Source: JBLHZY01 sp050633265
GTDB lineage: Bacteria; Pseudomonadota; Alphaproteobacteria; Rhodobacterales; Rhodobacteraceae
NCBI GenBank assembly: GCA_050633265.1
Contig: JBOEGE010000009.1
Location: 1-47,489 of the forward strand
Direction: 5' to 3'
Length of the DNA stretch: 47,489 nucleotides
In this document: piece after piece, positions 1 through 8,309 of the stretch
Position numbering within the stretch: the first letter of the stretch is position 1
Layout of the letters: each line of letters opens with the position of its first letter
Translations under genes and position numbers: made by a program
The notes under the pieces: generated by a model
Databases searched by the model: none
What the model saw: the letters and a program-made list of their open reading frames with translations, nothing else
What the model was told of the DNA's origin: nothing

Positions 1-20
1 ATGGGCGCTGACGTCAGACA
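1..20. repeat. Terminal inverted repeat of an insertion sequence, left copy
   Basis: The first 20 bases are the exact reverse complement of positions 47357-47376, where the same sequence precedes an IS3-family orfA start. This is therefore the outer tip of another copy of the same element, whose body lies left of the window. IS3-family left and right ends are usually similar but not identical. The perfect 20/20 match would fit a left end in inverted orientation, but an identical right end cannot be excluded. Confidence 0.7.
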
Positions 21-22
21 GT

Positions 23-841
23 TTAAGCCGCCTTTGGTGCCAAAAACCCTGACGACGGACATTTCACGCGGCTTGCTGGCAGTTCCCAAATACCCTCGTC
101 AAGATTGAGTTCAGACCAGCGCATGTCAGATACTTCTGCTCGTCGCTGCCCAGTCATCATAAGCAACTTGAGAAACGGCCCGAACGGGTAGCCCTCAGTT
201 TCGCTATGTTGCCAGATCGTACAAATTTCATCATCGTTGAGCACGCGATCACGCTGAACTTCGCGCGTAGGCGGCCTAAGGAGGGCCACAGGCGACGTTT
301 CGATGGTGCCGAGCATCACGCACCAGTTCATGAGCTTTTTGATCGCTGAGAGCGCCCGTTTTGCGCGTGTCGGCGTTCCGTTGGCGATAATGCCATCTAA
401 GACCTTCGTGACGTCCTGTCGTTTGATCTGATCAAGGGGCCTTTCTTTCAAGCCATCAAACTTGCGCAATACGCTTGCGGTGCGTTTCCAGTCCTTGGTG
501 TTGGGTTTGGCGTGGAGTTCGATGAACTGTGGGATGACCGCGCCGAGGGTGGGTGTGGTCTCGTCAGGGACTTCCGGCACAACGTCGTATTCACCCAGTT
601 CGATTGAACGGGCGATCTCCATCGCGCGGCGTCTCGCGTCGGCCAAAGAGAGCACAGGGTAAGGGCCAATTTTGATACGTCGTCGTTTTCCGTTGGCGCG
701 GGACATCGTGTAAAACATCCTCGCACCTGTGGTCGACACACGCACATGCAGGCCGGGTGCTTTCGCATCTTGAACCTCATACCGCTTAGCGGTTGCAGGC
801 TTCATCGCGTCGAGTGATTTGGTTGTCAGTATCTGTTTCAT
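23..841 (-). pseudogene. Tyrosine recombinase (P4/DUF4102-type integrase), C-terminus lost
   Basis: A phage or island integrase that would cut and rejoin DNA at an attachment site. The N-terminal arm-binding domain is present, with basic KRRRIKIGPYP followed by LSLADARRRA at residues about 52-72. The SAM-like core-binding domain follows, then the start of the catalytic domain with TGQRRAEVSDMRW, which carries the first catalytic Arg. The family normally runs to about 390-420 residues; here homology stops after ASRVK (near base 62) and about a dozen unrelated residues lead to a stop. The HxxR and Tyr boxes are missing, so the protein should be inactive. Bases 21-61 match neither integrase nor the 20-bp repeat and may be scar from an earlier insertion. 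The ATG at 841 gives the usual family N-terminus; a GTG at 859 is possible. Confidence 0.85.
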
Positions 842-859
842 ACGGACACTGTAAGACAC

Positions 860-1157
860 CCAGAATCCGCGTGTCAGGGTATGGTTTGGGGTAGCCTGTA
901 ACAGTATGAACCAGGCAAGTGCGGGATTGGGATAGTGAGGGCAGGCGAGGTAAAGGGAATGTTTTCAGTTAAAGCTTGCTGCGTAGATTGCATGCAGGTG
1001 TGATTGGAAAATCAAGTGTATAGAATACCAGTTGAGGCGCCTCGAAACATGAAAAGGCGCCTTTGGTCCTCACCTTTGAGCTGTATTTTCTGGGGTTGCT
1101 TCAAACGATAAAATGGTTAATTTACGCCAAGTTAAGTGATTTTCTTGAAAGTTAGTA
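860..1157. other. Intergenic region upstream of vgrG
   Basis: 298 bases between the broken integrase and vgrG without a convincing gene. The palindrome AGGCGCCT occurs twice, at 1035-1042 and 1055-1062, and could pair as a hairpin, but no T-run follows. The stretch just before vgrG is AT-rich and could hold its promoter. No clear -35/-10 pair or tRNA attachment site was seen. Confidence 0.4.
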
Positions 1158-3245
1158 ATGAACGCGCCTTTTAAGCAAGATGCCCGGATGGGGCGCCTCT
1201 CTACGGCCCTTGGTAAAGATGTTCTGAACTTGTTGCGCTTTGAGGGCGAGGAACATCTAAACGCTCTTTTCAGCTATCGGATCGAGGCGCTTTCGGCTCG
1301 TGACGATCTTGATTTTGACGCCCTGATTGGCACACATGCCACGGTACATCTCCATTCTTTCGACCTTCCCGAAGTCCCCTTTGACGGGGTGATTGTTGAG
1401 GCGCAACTGCTGGGCGCTGGCGAGAATGGCTGGCGCTATGAGCTGATCCTTAAGCCTTGGTTTTGGCTGCTCTCATTGCGGCGTAAGCAGCAGATATATC
1501 ACGAGAAAACAGTTGTTCAGATCTTGGACGAGGTCTTTGCCCCTTGGGATAAAGACGTCAAAAATCGGCTGGCCGGCGACTACCCGGTCCTTGAATATAC
1601 CGTTCAATATCGCGAGTCTGATTTGGCCTTTGCCACGCGGTTGATGGAACGCTTCGGGATCAACTACCACTTTGCCCACCAAGACGGTGCGCACGCGCTT
1701 GTGCTAACGGATGACGCTACCCAGCATGATCCGATTATTGGCGAGGCGCGCCCATGTTTGGGGGTCAATACTGGCCATAGCGCAATGGAGGAACACTTCT
1801 GGGATATGCGCCCAGCACGGCGGCTCACCACGGGCGCAATACGGTTAACGGACTACAATTTTAAGACGCCTACCGCCGCGATGGAGGCCGAGCGAACTGG
1901 CGATGCCGCCCATGCTCAAGGCCAGATCGAAAGCTATGATTATCCGGGGGATTATCTCGCGCAAGGTGTGGGTAATCGGGTCGCGCGCTTGCGCAGCGAT
2001 CAAGAACGCGGCCAGGATGCGCGGCATCGCGCCTTGGGCGATTGCGCCTCTCTTCGCGCAGGGTGCAGCGTGAAAGTGATCCGGGAAAAAGCTGCGCAGG
2101 TAAGCGCTTCGATGTGCCTGAGCGCGCATCATTCCTATACCTCTGGCGGCTATGGATCGACTTCCAAGGAGGAAGCGACCTATGAAGGGCGCTACCTTTT
2201 GATGCCGGTGGATGCGCCTTTGCGGCCCGAAGTAAAGACGCCACGCGCTTTGGTTCAGGGGCCACAAACCGCAACGGTCGTGGGCGACGGCGAGATTGAT
2301 TGCGATGAGTTCGGCCGCATATTGGTCCGGTTCCATTGGGATCTCGATAAGCGCTTCTCGATGCGTTGCCGGGTCTCGCAGAATTGGGCGGGCAAAGGCT
2401 GGGGCGGCATGGTCATCCCGCGCATTGGCATGGAAGTTGTGGTGGAGTTTTTGGAAGGCGATCCGGACAAGCCGCTGGTGACGGGGTGCGTCTATAATGG
2501 CAAGAATGATGTGCCTTATGAGCTGCCAAAGCATAAGACGCGCAGCACGTTTAAGACGGAAACTCATAAGGGACGAGGCTTTAATGAGCTACGGTTTGAG
2601 GACGAAAAGGGAAGAGAAGAAATTTTCACGCATGCGCAAAAAGATGTCTATACAGCCATTGAGGACAGCGCGGCGCGCATAGTTGGCAACAATGACTTCG
2701 ACGTCGTGCAAAACAGCCAGTTTTCCAACGTTGCCCATCTTAAGGATCACGAAGTTGGTTGGGTCAGTATACGGCGCGTTGGCTTTGCAGATATCAAAAT
2801 CATTTCGCCTGAATCTGGCGTTTTGTCTCAAATCTTTCGCCCCAAAAAGATTGATAGCTCTTGGGGAGAGTTCGACATTGTTAAACGGCTATCACAAATC
2901 AAAGCGCTTAGTATGGCGGCAAGCGGAACATTGGAGCCGTATTCTTCCATTACGATGATCGCGGGCAGCTCGGTTTGCACTGTCGGAAAAGATCTGACAC
3001 AGCGGGTTGGTGGCAATCACGATTTAACTATCGTCGGCTCGCAAAGTGTGGATGTGGAAGGGCGCGTCGATTTGACGGCAGAAGAGACCATGACACAAAC
3101 GGCAGGGGACAATCACGAAACCTATGCTGGAGAAGCTATTGTCCTTGCGGTTGGAGAGGCTTCAATCGCGATGACCAAAGATGGCGATATAGAAATTGCA
3201 GGGCGCAACATAAAAATAAACGGCCAGAGGATTGACTTGAATTGA
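1158..3245 (+). CDS. vgrG: Type VI secretion spike protein VgrG (TssI)
   Basis: Forms the trimeric spike on the Hcp tube of the T6SS and carries effectors and PAAR tips out of the cell. The 695-residue length is normal. The start has the family signature RLSTALGKDVLNLLRFEGEE, followed by the gp27-like barrels (to about residue 370). A gp5-like OB domain follows, with GRILVRFHWD and GMEVVVEFLEGDPDKPLVTG at about 385-450, and then a beta-helical stalk ending in IKINGQRIDLN. There is no C-terminal enzymatic extension, so cargo must bind non-covalently. The stop overlaps the next gene, starting a tight string of same-strand genes that includes two PAAR genes. No other T6SS structural gene is in the window, so this is an orphan spike island. 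Start chosen at 1158; the upstream ribosome-binding site is weak. Confidence 0.95.
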   Translation: MNAPFKQDARMGRLSTALGKDVLNLLRFEGEEHLNALFSYRIEALSARDDLDFDALIGTHATVHLHSFDLPEVPFDGVIVEAQLLGAGENGWRYELILKPWFWLLSLRRKQQIYHEKTVVQILDEVFAPWDKDVKNRLAGDYPVLEYTVQYRESDLAFATRLMERFGINYHFAHQDGAHALVLTDDATQHDPIIGEARPCLGVNTGHSAMEEHFWDMRPARRLTTGAIRLTDYNFKTPTAAMEAERTGDAAHAQGQIESYDYPGDYLAQGVGNRVARLRSDQERGQDARHRALGDCASLRAGCSVKVIREKAAQVSASMCLSAHHSYTSGGYGSTSKEEATYEGRYLLMPVDAPLRPEVKTPRALVQGPQTATVVGDGEIDCDEFGRILVRFHWDLDKRFSMRCRVSQNWAGKGWGGMVIPRIGMEVVVEFLEGDPDKPLVTGCVYNGKNDVPYELPKHKTRSTFKTETHKGRGFNELRFEDEKGREEIFTHAQKDVYTAIEDSAARIVGNNDFDVVQNSQFSNVAHLKDHEVGWVSIRRVGFADIKIISPESGVLSQIFRPKKIDSSWGEFDIVKRLSQIKALSMAASGTLEPYSSITMIAGSSVCTVGKDLTQRVGGNHDLTIVGSQSVDVEGRVDLTAEETMTQTAGDNHETYAGEAIVLAVGEASIAMTKDGDIEIAGRNIKINGQRIDLN

Positions 3246-3877
3246 CAAACTCCAAGAAAAAAATGTTGTTTTCCTTCGGGGCGATTTTCTTTGTAGCGCT
3301 CGGGGGGATTCTTTTTGAATCCGAGGCAGCAAGAGCCGAGAGTTGCGAGGAGGTGCTCTCGCAAGCCCCTTCTGAACTTTTTATCACTTCAGAAATTTAC
3401 AGCTATTTACGGCGCTTGGATTTCGCTGAATGCCCCACGAATTTGCCTGAAGCTTTCGAAGCAATTGTTGAGACACGACAACTCAATACTCTGTCCTATA
3501 GCTTGCTAGAAGGGCGCCTTGGCGAGGGGCAAGATGCGTTGGCACCAATGCTAATCGCTCAATTTGTCGAGGGTTATGAGCAGGCCCAGTCGGGACTTGA
3601 TGAAAATGCCATCATGATTTTGATCGATTTGGCCTATTATCCATGTGCTGGAGATGAAGCCTGCGTAAGTGAGCGGCTGGTGGGATGGACTAAGGGTCTA
3701 CGCCAAAGCGATGCCGCGCAGTGCTTGTTTGGCATGCCAAAGATGTGTGAGGCAACAGGGAGCGTGCCGTTTTGGAATACAGTGACCGTAAACGCTGCCA
3801 GCTCTAGCCAACCAAGAAAAGCGCGAGATGCATTTTTGTGCGCTCGATTTAACGATTGCAGAATGGAGGGCGAGTAA
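3242..3877 (+). CDS. Exported cysteine-rich protein of the VgrG island, function unknown
   Basis: 211 residues with no family I recognise. The N-terminus is a clear signal peptide: KKK, a hydrophobic stretch (residues about 8-23), then ARA before the mature ESCEE. The mature part has eight cysteines, spread as would suit disulfides in the periplasm, and is otherwise acidic and helical. The proposed TTG start overlaps the vgrG stop; an ATG at 3263 would still keep a signal peptide. The stop overlaps the next ATG. Position directly after vgrG and a periplasmic location fit an immunity protein for a wall- or periplasm-acting effector, or an adaptor. That is inference from context only. Confidence 0.7.
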   Translation: MTNSKKKMLFSFGAIFFVALGGILFESEAARAESCEEVLSQAPSELFITSEIYSYLRRLDFAECPTNLPEAFEAIVETRQLNTLSYSLLEGRLGEGQDALAPMLIAQFVEGYEQAQSGLDENAIMILIDLAYYPCAGDEACVSERLVGWTKGLRQSDAAQCLFGMPKMCEATGSVPFWNTVTVNAASSSQPRKARDAFLCARFNDCRMEGE

Positions 3878-4569
3878 TGGCGCAAGACGGAACTTTCATT
3901 TCGGCAACGCCGCGCGAGTCAACGGATGCTTATCAAGCTCTGATGCGTGCGCCAGCGGTTCGCCATCATAATCGGCGTGGTTTTTCGCAATCTTTTCGCG
4001 GAGTGGTCGGCACAAATTCAACAACAGTATTACACACCAGGTGGCCTGTTGATTGGTCTCCAAATATCACAGGAGCGGGCGTAACGAGCGAACTTACGAT
4101 TTTCACTTCGACCAATCGCGTCGGAACGGGAACGACCAATACATATGGAGAAAAATTCTCAGGGCCCAAAGCAAACGCTAGCAAAGTTTCGAAAGTATGG
4201 GGCGCAGCTCAAAAGCTCAACAGGATTAGAGGCATTATCCAAGCGCCAATCGATCAAATATTGCAGATGGAAATCGCATTTGGCGATTTCAATAGCGATG
4301 AAATTTGGAAGGGAAACTACGCGAGCGGAGCTACTTATAAGATCAAGTCCAATGGCGCGGCGAGTGCCGCAATGATCAAACTCACTTGTCATAACCCTTT
4401 AAATCCCGGGCCATTCAATTTTATGGCCTCGATTTCACTTATACCTGCTCCGAGCCCTACACGAGCAAGGCCTACATCTCAGCCCAAAGCCCCTGGATTT
4501 TTCGAAGAATTCAAAGACACTTTTTATCAGGGCATTCGAGAAATGGAGAAAGGGAATTTTCCGTTTTAA
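3877..4569 (+). CDS. Unknown protein of the VgrG island, possible effector
   Basis: 230 residues, not recognised. It starts with ATG overlapping the previous stop (TAATG) and has GGAGGGCG just upstream. There is no signal peptide. The middle is rich in Thr, Ser, Gly and Asn, which suggests beta structure; the end has a Pro-rich linker (about residues 192-208) followed by a short charged helix. The cytosolic location, a preceding exported cysteine-rich protein and an adjacent vgrG together resemble an effector/immunity pair, but I see no catalytic motif. It could equally be a chaperone or structural accessory. Translational coupling with its neighbour is directly visible. Confidence 0.65.
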   Translation: MAQDGTFISATPRESTDAYQALMRAPAVRHHNRRGFSQSFRGVVGTNSTTVLHTRWPVDWSPNITGAGVTSELTIFTSTNRVGTGTTNTYGEKFSGPKANASKVSKVWGAAQKLNRIRGIIQAPIDQILQMEIAFGDFNSDEIWKGNYASGATYKIKSNGAASAAMIKLTCHNPLNPGPFNFMASISLIPAPSPTRARPTSQPKAPGFFEEFKDTFYQGIREMEKGNFPF

Positions 4570-4837
4570 TCGGCGGCTTAATGGCGCGCGCTCTTAGGGC
4601 ATGAATTCGTAGCGAGAAAAACGATGTTAAAAAACGCCACGGCAAACTGATATGGGCGCCACCAAGATTGTAACTTTGCGCCAAATCAATCAATTCATCT
4701 GTTGCGGTTGTATTCGAAGTTCCTTCGTCCTGTAAGATGCAAACGCAGTTTAGGTATTCTGATCAACCCTATCCTCGCAAAGACAACAAGATCGATGTCA
4801 GCTTCAAGATCAGACCCGCTTAATTTTCATAACGAGG
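4570..4837. other. AT-rich intergenic gap in the VgrG island
   Basis: 268 bases with no gene that I can support. The composition is more AT-rich than the rest of the window, as in the genes on either side, which suggests separate acquisition of this part of the island. No terminator or repeat is obvious. Confidence 0.35.
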
Positions 4838-5404
4838 ATGAGAATTTCTGAAATGCAGTTTGGACAGATACTACTAAGAATTTTGGCCTGTGCCGTGATT
4901 ATCAGCCTGTCTGTTCTGGCAATCCATAGCGAATATCTGATCGGAAAAATCGGCGGCGCGTCGACGATATATGCGCCATCACTACTTACGAGGATACTTG
5001 CGATAGGGTTGCTTTGCCTCGCGGTTTTCCTGCCTTTTCGAACATGGCTATCCAAGCTCGTTATCGTCGTTGGCTTATTGCTCTTTTGGGCGCTCCAGTT
5101 TCAATCGATTTCTACGGAGTCAAGCTCAGAGCCGCCAAATGTATCCGTATCTCTATTTGGGATTTTTGAAATCGATCAGGCTGCACATTGTATCGCGTCG
5201 TCCGCAGATGATGTGTTCGTGCAAGGTGACCAAAGTGTTACCTCTAGTTTGTCTCGTCTAGACCTGATGAACATGCTGTGCGATGCCAAGGTAAGCCTTC
5301 TTTACGTGAGAATACCCTATCTAATTGAATTTGAGAAAATCGAAACGAATGGCTCACATAGAAATATAAGCGATGCTATCGACAGAATATTGGGGATCTC
5401 ATGA
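4838..5404 (+). CDS. Membrane protein of the VgrG island, function unknown
   Basis: 188 residues, not recognised. Three hydrophobic segments, at about residues 10-27, 47-67 and 72-88, are followed by a soluble tail of about 100 residues that contains two cysteines. The last codons overlap the next start (ATGA at 5401-5404), so the two genes are translationally coupled. An inner-membrane protein coupled to a soluble partner inside a T6SS spike island could be an immunity protein or part of effector loading; neither is shown by the sequence. Start uncertain: ATG at 4838 has almost no room for its Shine-Dalgarno, and ATG at 4853 is an alternative. Confidence 0.65.
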   Translation: MRISEMQFGQILLRILACAVIISLSVLAIHSEYLIGKIGGASTIYAPSLLTRILAIGLLCLAVFLPFRTWLSKLVIVVGLLLFWALQFQSISTESSSEPPNVSVSLFGIFEIDQAAHCIASSADDVFVQGDQSVTSSLSRLDLMNMLCDAKVSLLYVRIPYLIEFEKIETNGSHRNISDAIDRILGIS

Positions 5405-6114
5405 TTGCGGATGAAATCGCCATTGAATTGGCGCGGATGGAAGCCGAACGGGTTAAAGTTGCAAACCCGCCCAAAGTTAAGCCTGAAAGATTGGTTTATG
5501 GTGGGGCCCATCTGCATAAGGATGACAAACCGTTAGTTGATGTTTGGAAAGTTCTTCATGAGAACTACCTTACATGGCTCAAGATACCGCCAGGGCCCTT
5601 ACAAACCGAAGATCGGCTGCGGTTCGACGCTTCTGATGCCAAACTGTTTAAAAGTTTGCAGGATACCTCCGCTTCGCAATGGATGGCTCTTTGCCAAGGT
5701 ATCGGATGGACAACTGTCGGCGCGATAGCCGTGTCTTGGTGTAAAGATGCCAGCGTTGAGGATGTTTGGGCGGCATGGACGGCATCAAACAGCGTTTTCG
5801 TTCCCACGGTTGAACAAAGGCGACCTGCTTGGTTCCTAAATCCAAATGTTGGTCCACAAACCAATAGTCTTCAAATGATTACTAGTTTCGCGAACGGCCA
5901 AGGCACGGCGATTTGCATACTGATATCCGCTTTGAGGGGCCCCCTCTTACTCGATATGGAATATGAAGATCTCAAGGGTGCTCCAGCAAACATCGCCTCG
6001 TTCTTAAAGGCGGCATGTTTGGAGAAACCAATGGCTACAGATCAGGAAACACTGCTGCTGGGAGTCTGGTCGGAAAGAGTTGCCGGCACGCCTTATGATA
6101 TTTGGGAGAAATGA
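5401..6114 (+). CDS. T6SS-island accessory protein, weakly DUF6931-like
   Basis: 237 residues. The middle contains short helical repeats with alternating Trp and Ala (SQWMALCQGIGWTT, then VWAAWTAS), followed by small hydrophobic helices. This recalls the DUF6931-type proteins that often sit beside PAAR genes in T6SS loci; the resemblance is from memory and weak. No signal peptide and no catalytic motif. The start overlaps the previous stop, and the end overlaps or nearly touches the PAAR gene. A role as chaperone or adaptor for the PAAR tip or its cargo is the most natural inference from this coupling. Confidence 0.6.
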   Translation: MIADEIAIELARMEAERVKVANPPKVKPERLVYGGAHLHKDDKPLVDVWKVLHENYLTWLKIPPGPLQTEDRLRFDASDAKLFKSLQDTSASQWMALCQGIGWTTVGAIAVSWCKDASVEDVWAAWTASNSVFVPTVEQRRPAWFLNPNVGPQTNSLQMITSFANGQGTAICILISALRGPLLLDMEYEDLKGAPANIASFLKAACLEKPMATDQETLLLGVWSERVAGTPYDIWEK

Positions 6115-6116
6115 TT

Positions 6117-6416
6117 ATGCCTAAAGCAACACGCCTCGGCGATATCGGATCTGGTCATGATTGCCATTTTCCGCCTACGCCTTCTATTGCCGCATCGCCG
6201 GACGTCTATGTAGAAAGCATTGCCGCCGTGCGCCAAGGCGATGACTATGCGCCGCATGCTTGCTCGACGTGCCCAGCCCCGTCTCATCCACGCAGTTTGT
6301 CGGCAGGATCTGGGACAGTGTTTATCAATGGGAAACCCGCAGGCCGCGTTGGCGATCCAATTTCGTGCGGTGGCGATGTTTCTGTAGGTGCTGCAACAGT
6401 GAGTATCGGTGATTGA
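6117..6416 (+). CDS. PAAR-domain spike tip protein
   Basis: A 99-residue single-domain PAAR protein that caps VgrG and sharpens the T6SS spike. It starts PKATRLGDIGSGHDCHFPP and ends with GTVFINGKPAGRVGDPISCGG. These contain the RxGD and GxPxxRxGDxxxCGG patterns and the His/Cys residues that bind metal at the tip. It has no N- or C-terminal effector extension. ATG 6117 is preferred over 6111 because GGAG then lies 8 bases upstream. It is tightly linked to the gene before it, supporting an adaptor-PAAR pair. Confidence 0.9.
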   Translation: MPKATRLGDIGSGHDCHFPPTPSIAASPDVYVESIAAVRQGDDYAPHACSTCPAPSHPRSLSAGSGTVFINGKPAGRVGDPISCGGDVSVGAATVSIGD

Positions 6417-6465
6417 GCAAATCAATCACATTTTGCGATGTACGAATTAGGTATTCGTTGCGGAA

Positions 6466-6708
6466 TTGAGGTTCGTTGCTAATGTTACAAAGCGGAAGGC
6501 CAAATTGACCTATTGGCTATCGACATTGGCGCAGGGCGAAGGCGCTGCAGGCGACAAATTTCGCTCTAAGCTGGACTGGGAAGGACTAAAGTTCAGTTAT
6601 CGCGCCCAGATTCAAGGGACGTTCTTGGGTATTTCCACGCGCCCTCGCGCAGAATCTGGCGAAATGATTGCTGCCCAGCCTAGGGTTTGGATCGATGAAA
6701 CATTCTAA
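6466..6708 (+). CDS. Small hypothetical protein, possibly frameshifted
   Basis: An open frame of 80 residues between the two PAAR modules, beginning at TTG with no clear ribosome-binding site. The translation looks beta-rich (KLTYWLSTLAQGEG, then LKFSYRAQIQGTFLGI) and protein-like rather than random. A different frame has ATG at 6438 and reads MYELGIRCGIEVRC before a stop at about 6480. The two together could be one small gene split by a frameshift. It ends 11 bases before the next gene. Function unknown. Confidence 0.35.
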   Translation: MRFVANVTKRKAKLTYWLSTLAQGEGAAGDKFRSKLDWEGLKFSYRAQIQGTFLGISTRPRAESGEMIAAQPRVWIDETF

Positions 6709-6719
6709 AGGGATCAAAC

Positions 6720-7664
6720 ATGCAGCAGGTCCGATGGATCGCAGGGGCCGTAACGCTCTGTCTTTTAACACTTATTATGGCGGCACAAGTCAGGGCTGAA
6801 ACGCATACACCCAGTAACACCCGCGTCGGGGTCGAATTCAGGCTTTCCTCTGCCGAGATGGAATTGTTCGTCAATGGCGTTCCGGTGTTTTCGCCCAATG
6901 AAGGGCTGTCGACACAGTCCTCGATAAACTCCGGGTTGGACGTGAACACCTCAATCCAAAAGGGGGCCAACACGATCACGGTGCGCCTGCGTACAGTTGC
7001 AAACGACGACGGGTTTGATCAAGCGATGCGCTTGCGCGTGCTCCATTGGCCCACAGGATTTTTGCCAAACTTCTTTGCGCCAGATGTTCCCTTTCTGGCC
7101 GATGTGCAGCTGACGACAACAGAATTGGGCATGTTGACTGTGACGTCAAATACCAGCCAGCAAACTGACGCACATCCCCGGCCAGTCGTTGTGAGCCCAC
7201 CGCAGGTCGCGCCTGGGGAATGGATCACGATCACGATCGCCTTTGATTTAGATATGCCCTTTCCACAGCCTGTTTGGCCGAGCGTCGCACAGGATCTCAC
7301 AGGCGCTCTCGAATTGTCCGAACTAACGCCACTGTATCGCCAAATCCACGACAGCGCGGCCCAAGGACAGGCCGGTTTGCTGCGGGCGATAAAACCCAGC
7401 ATGGATCGTGCCGGGGCTGGATATGGCTGGTCTGGCGAGCAGTTTTTCAATCACGCTTTTGGGGTGCTGTTTGATCCTGATCTGGCATTTTCTTTGCAAC
7501 AGCTCGACACCACAGGCCGAAATATCCGCCTGTTTGGAGGGGGGCGCCTTGCGACAATTATTCCAAGCCCGATCACTTATGTGAGTGAGGTTACAGGCGA
7601 GACAGCCGAGCTTTGGCTCTATTTCTGGAAAGACCAGAACGCAGAATGGCAGTTGATGCAATGA
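6720..7664 (+). CDS. Exported protein linked to the second PAAR gene, function unknown
   Basis: 314 residues with a standard signal peptide: MQQVRW, a hydrophobic core at about residues 7-22, and QVRA before the mature ETHT. The mature protein is beta-rich, with a first domain resembling a carbohydrate-binding or jelly-roll fold (MELFVNGVPVF, NTITVRLRT) and a second half with mixed helices and strands. No enzyme motif recognised. Its stop overlaps the start of the PAAR gene at 7661 (ATGA), so production of the two is coupled. An outer or periplasmic partner of the PAAR module, such as an immunity protein, is plausible but unproven. Confidence 0.75.
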   Translation: MQQVRWIAGAVTLCLLTLIMAAQVRAETHTPSNTRVGVEFRLSSAEMELFVNGVPVFSPNEGLSTQSSINSGLDVNTSIQKGANTITVRLRTVANDDGFDQAMRLRVLHWPTGFLPNFFAPDVPFLADVQLTTTELGMLTVTSNTSQQTDAHPRPVVVSPPQVAPGEWITITIAFDLDMPFPQPVWPSVAQDLTGALELSELTPLYRQIHDSAAQGQAGLLRAIKPSMDRAGAGYGWSGEQFFNHAFGVLFDPDLAFSLQQLDTTGRNIRLFGGGRLATIIPSPITYVSEVTGETAELWLYFWKDQNAEWQLMQ

Positions 7665-7915
7665 AACCTGTCGCTCGACTTGGTGACACACATGCCTGTC
7701 CAATTCATGGGGCCAATTCGATCATCTCGGGGAGTTCCATTTCAACATGTGATGGCAAGCCCGTGGCGACAGTTGGCGACAAAACATCGTGCGGCGCGGT
7801 GATCCTAACCGGCAGCGCTGCCGCCATGGTGGACGGGAAACCAACCGCTCATATCGGCTCCCAAACATCCCATGGCGGGTTGATCATCACCGGATCGGCA
7901 AGCCAAAAAGTGTAG
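7661..7915 (+). CDS. Second PAAR-domain protein
   Basis: An 84-residue PAAR protein starting MKPVARLGDTHACPIHG, with GKPVATVGDKTSCGAVI in the middle and GKPTAHIGSQTSHGG near the end. The RxGD start, the repeated GKPxAxxGD/S turns and the Cys/His residues are family hallmarks. It differs from the first PAAR in having the zigzag repeats of the DUF4150/PAAR-like type. The start overlaps the preceding stop. Having two tips with one VgrG suggests alternative cargo delivery or replacement modules. Confidence 0.9.
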   Translation: MKPVARLGDTHACPIHGANSIISGSSISTCDGKPVATVGDKTSCGAVILTGSAAAMVDGKPTAHIGSQTSHGGLIITGSASQKV

Positions 7916-8309
7916 ATACGAAAGCCGTCCACACCGGTATTTTGCCTAACTGTGATTGATGCAGCGCATAGGCGATAGCAGATCAAGCGATATCTGGCCC
8001 TTTAAAGATTCACGCGCTGGCGCAAGTGACGCTCGCAAATGTACAAATGTTGAGACTTGCTGAATTTCAGTTTGGAAAGATGAAGTGGTTCAGCAAAACT
8101 ATCCGCATTAGTGGGGTCACTTCACAAATGGACGGGCGCACATATTTCAAGAGGAGATGCGCGCTGCTGGCCTGCTGAAATCGCGCCCGCTGCGGCCCAA
8201 TTCCATGCCTTGCGAATTGAATCCAGCACATGTGGTTGCTTCGCTTCGCTTTATAGCCGTAAACTGCCCAAAGCCAAGGTCATGGCGCTGATCTGGGGAA
8301 GGGGCCGCA
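7916..8309. other. Gap with possible gene remnants
   Basis: 394 bases without a supported gene. From about 8148 a short frame reads EEMRAAGLLKSRPLRPN and continues to a stop near 8290, which looks protein-like but lacks a start and upstream continuity. It may be debris of an earlier island gene. The last bases carry AAGGGG, the ribosome-binding site of the next gene. Confidence 0.3.

Noticed and set aside
1035..1062. Twin AGGCGCCT palindromes as a terminator
   Set aside because: Pairing is possible but no T-run follows, and no intact upstream gene would need it.
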